This document shows, piece after piece, positions 18,400 through 26,450 of a stretch of 29,675 nt of DNA (positions are counted from its first letter, which is position 1; each line of letters starts with the position of its first letter). A program made the position numbers and the translations under genes. Source of the stretch: Pholiota molesta (lineage: Eukaryota; Basidiomycota; Agaricomycetes; Agaricales; Strophariaceae). The DNA lies in the NCBI GenBank assembly GCA_014925825.1, contig JACGCK010000388.1, positions 1 to 29,675 on the forward strand. The letters run 5' to 3'. The notes below the pieces were generated by a model that was given only the letters and a program-made list of their open reading frames with translations, was not told the origin of the DNA and made no database searches.

Positions 18400-18510
18400 T
18401 TCCCTAAACTCTAAAAACCCGAAGCCTAAATCTAAACCAACTAAGCCCTAAGCACCCTAAACCTCCTAACCTCCTAACCCCTAACCACATTAAGCCTCCT
18501 AACCTAAGAT
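18400..18510. repeat. CCCTAA/CCTAAC-like tract
   Basis: C-rich on the plus strand, with words CCCTAA, CCTAAAC, CCTAACC and CCCCTAACC at irregular spacing. It resembles a degenerate form of the common fungal telomere repeat (TTAGGG on the other strand), lying between the two SINE-like heads. It is too irregular to call telomeric. Confidence 0.6.
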
Positions 18511-18529
18511 TGACATCCAAATGCTGTAC

Positions 18530-18790
18530 TCTCATTGAGCAATGGTTAAGTGCTCACTCTTATATGTAATAAGCTGTTCAAGAAGTCATTGGTTCGATTC
18601 TGGTCAATGCTGTTTTGCCTTATTTTTATATTAATTTCGTGCACACATTCAGTGCTGGTAATGTGCACCTTACCCACCCAGGAGATGTGCACATTAGCAA
18701 CCGCTAATGTGCACCCGCTAATGAGCGAGAGTTTTGCACACCTATTGTGCTGCTTATTAGCGGTAAAGTGTGCACATCTCTGCCAGCATA
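18530..18790 (+). mobile_element. tRNA-derived SINE-like copy B
   Basis: Box A-like TGGTTAAGTG at 18543-18552 and box B GGTTCGATTC at 18591-18600, 38 bp apart, as in RNA polymerase III internal promoters. A D-arm can be drawn with GAGC (18537-18540) pairing GCTC (18552-18555). The T-rich stretch after the head is followed by the same TGTGCAC-word body and CGCTAATGAGCGAGAG block as copy A. Head-to-head orientation with copy A. Confidence 0.7.
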
Positions 18791-19033
18791 TGGTGGTTTG
18801 TAGTGGTTACAGTCATGCAAACTGTCTTCCTGGAAAAGTGAACCACTTTGCTGGTGGCAGGAAAGGGGTCAGATCAGCATGAGTTGACGGCATGCTATTC
18901 TGGCAGGAAGTAGACTTGTGGATAGTGACATTGATTTGTTGACAAAGGTGCAAGTGAAGAGGTGTCAATATTGGAGGTGTGAATACAGAGGATGACTGAG
19001 CATGGGTGGGTGTGGGATGAGGAGTTACATTTG
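18791..19033. other. Unassigned spacer
   Basis: GT-rich sequence with no conserved frame. It may be the decayed downstream part of the minus-strand fragment at 19034-19390, but I cannot show it. Confidence 0.4.
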
Positions 19034-19390
19034 CTATTCTGCTAGGTTGTGTGGAAAAATAGGGAATGCAGTGGCAATCAGGTTAGCTCTGGACTCTAAG
19101 AAGCAGGCATGACCCTCCAAATGATCATTTTCTGCCTCAAGGAAGGCAATCCAGGCAGACAAGCACTTCCTCTCCTCCTTGGACAGGGCAAGTTGCTCAT
19201 GTAAGTCAATCAGGCCAAGTTCTTCAGGCATAAAATCATTCTCTTCAGTGGGATAAGCATCCAAGGCAGAGGATATCTATGAAGTAGGCAAAGAAGCAGA
19301 AGGGGGAGCAGACAAAGAAGCAGGAGGGGCAGAAGGGATGGCTGGTCAGCTCAGGGAAAATAAACATAGTAGTAGAGGGGAGGACCAAGT
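19034..19390 (-). pseudogene. Decayed coding fragment, Pro/Ser-rich then coiled-coil-like
   Basis: The 76-codon frame at 19264-19034 has a heptad-like, Leu/Glu-rich pattern (LHEQLALSKEERKCLSAWIA, then FLEAENDHLEGHACFLESRA) and ends IFPHNLAE. Its listed start is TTG. Upstream in the same frame, past an in-frame TAG, the sequence reads Pro/Ala/Ser-rich (SAPPASLSAPPSASLPTS) back to a TGA, which looks like an extended coding region broken by stops. I do not recognise the family; C-terminal coiled coils of transposases are one possibility. Confidence 0.4.
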
Positions 19391-19540
19391 TGGGCTGTGG
19401 GATAGGCAGAGGCACCTGCAAAAATGACCAACCAAAGATTTGATTGCCATGTCATACCTAGTTGTTGGAAGGGGAGATTCATGGCACACTTGGCACACTT
19501 GTATCACATGTTACCATTGTATAAAAGGTTTATTCTTTGT

Positions 19541-19586
19541 ATCTAGTGTTTGAAGGTCTGGTCCAGTCTGGTCTTTTGGCCCCAAG
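19541..19586 (+). repeat. GACCAGTC-word module cut by Gypsy insertion
   Basis: CTAGTGTTTGAAGGTCTGG is the same terminus seen at 17125 and (inverted) at 14800 and 18024, followed by CAGTCTGGTCTTTTGGCCC as in the 17790-18024 copy. The similarity stops exactly where the Gypsy LTR begins, so Gypsy inserted here. The expected 5-bp target duplication would be CCAAG (19582-19586). Confidence 0.7.
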
Positions 19587-19759
19587 TGTTACGACTATGT
19601 CTACACGTGCTACCTACACCCCCCAATCCCCTACCGATCGCCCTCTCGATCACCTATATAAGTCGCCTGTACATACGTAGATACGTATCTTCCACCTTGT
19701 TAGTCACTCCCAATACCATTGTCCGCTTCTCCCTCTCTTCTCCGAGTCTCCTCATAACA
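19587..19759 (+). repeat. 5' LTR of Ty3/Gypsy element
   Basis: 173 bp with perfect inverted ends TGTTA...TAACA. It contains a TATA box TATATAAG at 19655-19662 in a GC-richer context, as expected for a promoter. It directly follows a truncated older repeat. The 3' LTR lies beyond the window, so LTR identity and the target duplication cannot be checked here. Confidence 0.7.
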
Positions 19760-20483
19760 TTAGGTGGAAGATTTACGTTTCTCCTCTTAAAATCACTCCC
19801 CCACCCTCTACGTTTTCCTCTTTCCCCCGCCTTTCCTCCTGAACCCTGTTATCCAAACCGAGACCCCGCCCAAATCATAAACCCGCCCAACCCAAGTCCT
19901 ACTTTTACGCGTTTGTCTTGTTTGATCCCGATTCCCCACCCAACTTAAATTCCGACCCCCGCCTTTGCCCATCATTTGGCTACACTCCGCAAAGTTTGTA
20001 CAGGTTCTCAAGATTCACCACAAGAATATTTGGAAGTGAAATACTTGTAGAACTTGCTGTTGGACGTCGTCTCCCCTCGCCTCTCTCACGCCTGCGTTAC
20101 CTTTCTTCCGCGCACCCTTTATTTACGCTTTAAATTGTGCTTTTGGTCGCTCTCTCTCTCCCACTGGTTATTTGTCTCATAAAGATTTCATTCGTCATTG
20201 TTACCTCGCTCGCTTGGCAGATACCCATCCTGAGATCCAACTGTTTGAATATGCTGACTGTTTTAAATTTGTCTTTGATTTTTTGCCTTACGAACAAGAA
20301 ATTTCAGCGATTCTTCATCGCGTTCATCAACGTGAACACGACCTTCGAATTCTTTTACGCCCGTCACTGTGATCCTCTCATTTTGTTTTCTTGTTCTTGT
20401 TTTTTATATGCATATATGGACTCTGTTGTCGTTTTTACCTTATACGGACTCTTTTAATTGTTCGTTCTTTGTTTCTTTTCTAA
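19760..20483 (+). other. Gypsy leader between LTR and gag
   Basis: A long 5' untranslated region of about 720 nt, pyrimidine-rich at first. I cannot identify a tRNA primer-binding site in the first bases (TTAGGTGGAAG). It contains an open frame ending at 20372 that is described separately. TAA at 20481-20483 sits immediately before the gag ATG. Confidence 0.6.
20031..20372 (+). other. Upstream open frame in the Gypsy leader
   Basis: Open without an ATG from just after a TGA near 20031 to TGA 20370-20372, in the same phase as gag. The last roughly 65 codons look protein-like: LSHKDFIRHCYLARLADTHP, EIQLFEYADCFKFVFDFLPY, EQEISAILHRVHQREHDLRI, ending LLRPSL. No domain recognised. It could be a decayed N-terminal extension of gag, an upstream ORF or a captured host exon. 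Confidence 0.35.
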
Positions 20484-21907
20484 ATGCCTTCGACACGTAG
20501 CAAATCTCGGAACCGGAATACCTTCGGTGCTCTTGGATCTCTCATTGACTCCGACAACGATCCTATTCCTGGACCTGGTCTTGTTCCTCCTGCTGCGGTC
20601 TCTACAACGTCTCCTCTTGATCTGCGTGATCAACCTCCTCACTTAGGAAACATTCATTCTCCTGACTCTTCTCACCGTTTGCATGGCCGCCGTTCTAGTA
20701 CTCGTTCTATCTCCCCTGACTCGGATCGCCTGTCAACTCTGCAACAAATCCTCGCTGGACAGAATGCTCATATGGCGGATATTATGAACCTGAACCGCAC
20801 GATGCTGGAATCTGTCTGCGAATGGATGAGCGGAATGGTTGCTACACAAGCAGCAGCTCGCCCCGCTCACAACCCTTCTGCCTTGAAGATTCGTATGGCC
20901 AATCCTGATCAGTTCGATGGTTCTCCACGAATGATGGAAAGCTTCATAAATTCATGCGTCAATATCTTCATGGCTCAACCGTCACTCTACAACAACGTGG
21001 AATCTCGTGTACGTTTCGCGCTCAGCTTTATGAAGGGCGACACTCTGCGTTGGCGCGATGCTCGTTTCAAGGATATCAAAGAAGGCACATACACTTTCAC
21101 CACCTGGGAAGCCTTCGAAGAGCAGTTACGTGATTCGTTCGGTAATCCGCATAGTGTGGAGGACGCTCAGCGAAAGCTACACACAATCGAGCAGGGATGA
21201 CGCAATGCGGAAGACTTCTTCATCGAGTTCGAGGACTTGAAAGCTGAGGCTGGGTTCAATGACGCTGCCATGGTGTTCGAGCTGAAGCGTGCGTTGCGAA
21301 AGGACGTACGAGATGAGACGAATCGCCAGATCCCTAAAGCCGCTCTGGGTACCGCGATTGGAAGGAAATGGTACTCAGGGTTGACAAGGCTCTACGTGGG
21401 AGCGCTGCGGATAATACGTTCTTCACAGGACCCATTGGAAATCGCCGGTTCCAACCTACTTTCCCTTTCTCACAGCGTCAACCTTCATCTGCCACGTCGA
21501 CCGCGAACGCTCCGCCTGCAATGTCTTCTGCGTCCATGTCTGTGTCTATTCCGAATCGCCCTCGTCAACCTGGCGCTATGCCTTCGCTTACCACACGCTC
21601 CTTCCCCACTTCATTTTCGGGCTTGTCAGCGTCTTCCTCCATGAGTAGCGGCAAGCAGTCTACACGCAACCAGGGTTGCTATGGATGTGGTGATTTGGAT
21701 CACCAATGGCGGAATTGTAAGAAAACGAAGTTTGGCGACAAGGCGCGTGTGCTACTTGAACGCGTTGATGAGGTTGACGCAGTTGTCGAATCACTTCGCA
21801 AGGTGATGGAGGACACGTCGCTTGACGAGGAGGCCGATTGCGATACCAAGATTTTTGCACGGATTGCCAACGAGTTCCCGGTGTTTTTTGTAGAGTCCGA
21901 CGAGTGA
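20484..21907 (+). pseudogene. Ty3/Gypsy gag
   Basis: Starts at ATG 20484. After a low-complexity N-terminus comes the retrotransposon gag capsid region (LKIRMANPDQFDGSPRMMES, then WRDARFKDI and FTTWEAFEEQLRDSFGN). A TGA at 21198-21200 breaks the frame; it fits a C to T change of CGA. The frame continues (NAEDFFIEFEDLKAEAGFND) to about 21340, where a 1-nt deletion moves it to the frame that reads GYRDWKEMVLRVDKALRG. A CX2CX4HX4C zinc knuckle, CYGCGDLDHQWRNC, lies at about 21678-21719. It ends at TGA 21905-21907, overlapping the pol frame. Gag would form the particle and bind RNA; this copy cannot make it whole. Confidence 0.88.
21884..21889 (+). promoter_or_regulatory. Possible -1 frameshift site at the gag-pol overlap
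   Basis: Gag codons GTG TTT TTT GTA form a run of six T inside the 82-nt overlap. A tandem slip back by one base would read GTT TTT and enter the pol frame, a near match to the X XXY YYZ slippery pattern with one P-site mismatch. No pseudoknot was demonstrated. Placement and phase are right; function is inferred. Confidence 0.35.
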
Positions 21908-24568
21908 AGGATGCGTCCTCGCCGGTTGTTCCTGATGTACCTATTATGCCCGTGAATATAGTGACACCTACCTCTCCAAAAACTGCATTGCCTGTTTCTC
22001 AATGTTCAACCTGTGTTCTGATCAAGGATTGCCACCCTCGTTTTCTCCACACTCATTGACCCACACCTAATAACGAGTTACTTCTGGATGTTTGTGTGTC
22101 TGATGACTCTGTCCCTTCTCCTTCAACTCCCGTCTTGTCCCCTGCCGCGCCTTCTGCCTCTTACTCTGCAGAAGCCGTGTTGGATCGTATTCGACTCGCT
22201 TATGCTTCGTCTAGCGGTGTTATGCGCATTGTTCAAAAATGGGCTCACCCTGGCCGATTGGCTGAAATCGACGAGGCTCTGGTCAAGTCGCTATGCTTTT
22301 TAGATCATGATCTTTTGCTGCAGACTCTAAAACAACTCAAAGAGCCTCGCGATAACCTCCAAGCTATTCAAGGTGTTGGTGTTGTAAAGGATCGTTCTTT
22401 CATTGTTCCTATGACTCTGTCTACGCTTTCCGCGTGCGTTGCTGTCGACGTCAAGGCGGCGCTCATTGACTGTGGTGCTCAGAAGTGGGGTTACATAAAT
22501 TCTTCTTTCGTAGCTTGTCATTCTCTGCCAATGACTGCTCTTCCTCATCCCATTGGCGTGTACAATGCCGACAGTTCCTTGAATAAAGCTGGGGCTATTA
22601 CTCATGTGTCTACATTGCGCATGGTTATTGGTGATCACTCCGAACAGATAACATTCCGTGTCACCAATACTGGTTTGTCAAATGCTGTGCTCGTCCTTCA
22701 ATGGCTCCGTTTTCACGATCCTTTGGTTAACTGGGGTCATGGCAAGCTGTTCTTTGTACGATGCCCACCTTCTTGCGGAATGCAACCCACGTCGCCTGTG
22801 GCTATCGCAAAACTTGCTCTAGGTCTTTCTTCGGACGATGATGCCTTGCAAGTTCCTGTTTCTAAGCTTGCTACGGGTTCTGCTGGTTCTGACTATGGCT
22901 CTTCAACGTCGTTGGGACCAGATATCGAGTATGTTCGATCTATGGAGGAATGTTACGACTCTGTTGACAACATCGACAGTGAGTGGTTCGACATCTTGTG
23001 TTCTGAACTGGGTGCCGAAGACGATGCTATGCTCTGTGTTGATTTGAATGAACATGATGCTTTGGCTGAAGTTGACGCGGTCGACTCTTGCATACTTGAC
23101 CACCTGCGTGTGACCCGCGAGAACACGTCGGAGATTGACAAGTACCTGAAGGAATATGCACCTGTCTTCACAAAAACGGAATTTGATCACTTGCCGCCCC
23201 GTCGTCCATGGGACCATGCCATTGAGCTTAAGCCAGATGCTAAACCGATTTCAAGCAAGATCTATCCTCTTTCGCGTTCGGAACAAGACGAGCTCGACGT
23301 GTTCTTGGACGAACATCTGTCTTCGGGACGAATTCGACCTTCTAAATCACCCATTGCTTCGCCATTCTTTTTTATCAAGAAGAAAGACAGTTCTCTTCAT
23401 CCGGTTCAGGACTACCGCCGGTTGAACGACATGACTATCAAAAATCGGTATCCTCTCCCTCTCGTTTCTGAGCTTATGGACAAGTTAAAGGGCGCAAAGT
23501 ACTTCACGAAATTGGATATTTGCTGGGGATACAACAACGTACGGTTGAAGGAGGGCGACGAACATAAAGCCGTGTTTATCACGAACCGAGGACTTTTCGA
23601 ACCATTAGTGATGTTTTTTGGACTTACAAATTCACCAGCTACATTCCAAAACATGATGAACAATGTTTTCCACGAGCTCCTGGCTACAGGGAAGGTTGTG
23701 GTTTACATGGATGATATACTAATATTCTCGGATGATCTCTCGGAGCTGCGTCTACTCACTCGTCACGTTCTCGACGTTCTGCAGGAACACAAGTTGTGCC
23801 TGAAACCTGAAAAGTGTGTTTTCGAAGCATTGGAAGTGGAGTACCTTGGTGTTATTGTTTCTCATGGTCAATTGCGCATGGATCCGAAGAAGATCGAAGC
23901 TTTGGCCGCCTGGCCTACGCCCCGCAACAAGAAGGATGTCCAGCAATTTCTTGGGTTCATCAACTTTTACCGTCGTTTCGTTTGTAATTTTGCAAAGCTG
24001 GCAACCCCCTTGAACCGACTTTGCGGTTCCGTTCCTTGGTTGTGGTCATCGGTTGAGGAAAGTTCTTTTGTTATGTTGCGCGACGCTGGTGTTACTGGCC
24101 CCGTTTTGGCATTGCCTCTTGATGACGCTCCGTTCCACGTGGAAGCTGACAGTTCTGGTTATGCTACTGGCGCGGTTCTTACTTAGTTGTAGGATAACTT
24201 TTGGCGGCCTGTGGCTTACTTCTCGAAGGCGTTAAACGAGGTTGAACGTAACTATGACATTCACGATTGTGAGCTTTTGTCCATCATGTGCGCTCTTGCG
24301 GAATGGCGACGTTACCTTCATGGTTTGAAGGACCCATTTGAAATCCATTCTGACCACAAAAACTTACAGTACTTCATGTCCAATCAGAAACTGAACCGTC
24401 GCCAAGCTCGTTGGTCCCTAGAACTGTCCGAATTCAACTTCTCGCTGTTACACAAGCCGGGTTCTTCTATGATCTGTGCGGACGCTCTTTCCCGCCGTCC
24501 TGATTACGATAAGGGTCATGATGACAATGAATCGGTCACCCTGCTGAAGCCAGAGCATATCCGGAGGT

Positions 24569-24576
24569 CATCGGTC
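24569..24576 (+). repeat. Target-site duplication, left copy (CATCGGTC)
   Basis: The perfect 8-bp repeat CATCGGTC is found again at 28269-28276. Together they flank the foldback element. Confidence 0.88.
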
Positions 24577-26371
24577 ACCAGTGTCTGTTGATATCATGCA
24601 TGGGACATGGCAAGTTGCCCAGGAAAGAAAGTGCATCCAGGATGGTAACTCAGGTGCGCAGCCACCCCACCTAACTGACTTTGAATATCTCTGCCCTAAG
24701 CCAGTGGCAATATTGCTGCTCACCATGTGTTCATTGCTGCTCACTATGCTCAACGGTGTCGAACAGTGCTCGACACCATTGTCAGGGTCGTCCCAAAAAG
24801 GAAGCAATCAATTTTTCCAAAAGAAGAAAACCTGATTAGATTCGCTTTTTTTCTGCATCATTTGTCAGCACTTGTTTATCTATGATTAGATTTGGCCCAT
24901 TTTGGTACTTTCTGCTCATTGGCCCATCAAATATGCCATCAAGGGCCAAACACATGACCTACTACCTAACCACATGACCACACATGACTGCAAATGAGGC
25001 AGGGACCCTCCTAGGGGTGGGAAATGCCTAAAATAGCATTTTCCCAATATTATTGGAAATGCACCTGGGTAGCTGGTGCACCCTATATAGGACCCACTGG
25101 GACCATATTATACCTAAAGATGCGGAATTAAATTCTAAATCCACCTGTGAAAAAATCATATGGATAGCTTTATTGGTTCAGGCCCTAGAAGCGAATTACT
25201 ATTTGGGAGAAATAAGCGCACACATTGATGGCTGCTTTCCTCCGCAACCGCTGGGTCGTTTTCCATAATCAAAGCAGCTTTCTATAGGTATAAAACGCGC
25301 GCTTCTAACGCGTTCTTGAACATAATTTTCCGTCCGTTCCTCGCTCCGTAAAACGCTCCGGATATATTTGCGCTCGCACCGCATTAGCGCCGGCTACGGT
25401 TCCATAATTCGCGCGCATATTATATCATAAAATAGGTTAATAAAACACCTTTCTAACGGTACCCTACTCGTGCTGATTGAGCAACTCTCTGAGGCCCTAT
25501 AAAGGAAATGGTTGTTTGTAAATAGAATATTAACCGCTAATTGCGCCGGAACGCGCGTAGGTGCGTTGGATTCTCCTGAATTTACCGGATTTAATGAGCC
25601 CTCGATTATAGGGATCAGATGCCGGGAAGGCACTGAACTGGACATGGGGATGGCCTGGATATTGCTTTGCTGGCCGGAAGATGCTATTTTTAGCGCTGCC
25701 GAGCGCGGCCTCACCCAATCCGGGCATGGATTGGTGGCACTCTCCCCCTCCCCCTCATATTGGAAATTCATTTCCTGCCTCAATTCCTATCCAATTGCTT
25801 TGTTCTTTTTTTTAATATTCAATATAAATATGGTACTATGCGCCTATAGCACTTATACGCCACTATAATACATGCAGCATTTGTTATTTCAATATCTCTG
25901 TATTTTGGACATTGCATTTGGGGTTTTCACTGTATTTATGATGCTTATTGGCACATATAGAGCGGTGGAAAGCTAGAGGTAAGTACCTAGTACAATTCCT
26001 GGTAGTTTAGAAGTTACCTGAATACTGTCCTATAGCTCCACACCCATAAAGAGAGACATTACTGGATATCCTCTTTGATAAATCCATATCTCAGCCAATA
26101 CTGTAGCTATAACCAAGTTCAAGCATCCATTAGAGTATTAGACATGTCTTCTTTCGTTCTGCCACTCAACAATTCTCTTCTTAATGCATTTCATTGGCCA
26201 TATGACAAGAATGGTTAAATATAGCAGAAATAGAGGTATTTGGCCTATAGCAATTCACATAAGCACTCTAAAATTCTGTAGAGCTAGGATATTATAGCTC
26301 TCATTCATACCTACAATTCAAGATAGGCCGAAAAAAATTAGAGTGAGTGAGTGGAAAGATATGGTGGAAAC
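24577..26371 (+). repeat. Left arm of the foldback element
   Basis: Pairs with 26451-28268. Order of segments from the end inward: terminal block with AGTTGCCCAGGAAAGAAAGT; a subterminal hairpin region (about 24700-24780); an AT-rich block; a CpG-rich block at 25240-25700; then an AT-rich inner part. It retains more CpG dinucleotides than the other arm. Confidence 0.85.
24755..24777. other. Subterminal hairpin in the foldback element
   Basis: GGTGTCGA (24755-24762) and TCGACACC (24770-24777) form a perfect 8-bp stem with a 7-nt loop ACAGTGC. The corresponding place in the right arm (about 28044-28070) also holds an imperfect palindrome built on CGAGC/GCTCG and CAGTG/CACTG. Hairpin potential is kept although the bases differ. 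Confidence 0.65.
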
Positions 26372-26450
26372 ATTCAAAAGAACATGAGTTAAACAGAGGT
26401 CTATCATAGTTATATAGATACTCTTGATCTAGTCCGATGTTTTGACTAGT

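Larger units (their letters stand above)
21826..24576 (+). pseudogene. Ty3/Gypsy pol, 5' part: protease, RT, RNase H
   Basis: Pol lies in the -1 frame relative to the end of gag, overlapping it by 82 nt. A TGA at 22057-22059 interrupts the start. The protease block reads AALIDCGAQKWGYINSSF, with Cys where family members usually have Ser or Thr after the active-site Asp. The RT has the fingers (PFFFIKKKD), VQDYRRLN, YFTKLDICWGYN, the catalytic YMDD (VVVYMDDILIFSDD, about 23698-23739), and thumb/connection LGFINFYRRF. RNase H has FHVEADSSGYATGAVL, then TAG TTG TAG (24184-24192), two stops that fit CAG to TAG changes, then FWRPVAYFSKALN, ELLSIMCALAEWRRY and FEIHSDHKNLQYF. The frame is cut at 24576 by the foldback insertion and resumes at 28277. 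Confidence 0.9.

Noticed and set aside
18531..18610. Functional tRNA gene
   Set aside because: Box A and B are present, but acceptor and T stems have mismatches, the anticodon loop is not standard, and the body that follows is shared with a second, inverted copy.
18550..18882. 110-codon frame beginning in SINE-like copy B
   Set aside because: It runs through the tRNA-like head and the TGTGCAC body; composition and repeats explain it.
19550..20133. 132-codon and 71-codon frames over the Gypsy LTR and leader
   Set aside because: They span LTR and untranslated leader, start before the LTR in an unrelated repeat, and have low-complexity Pro/Ser/Leu composition.
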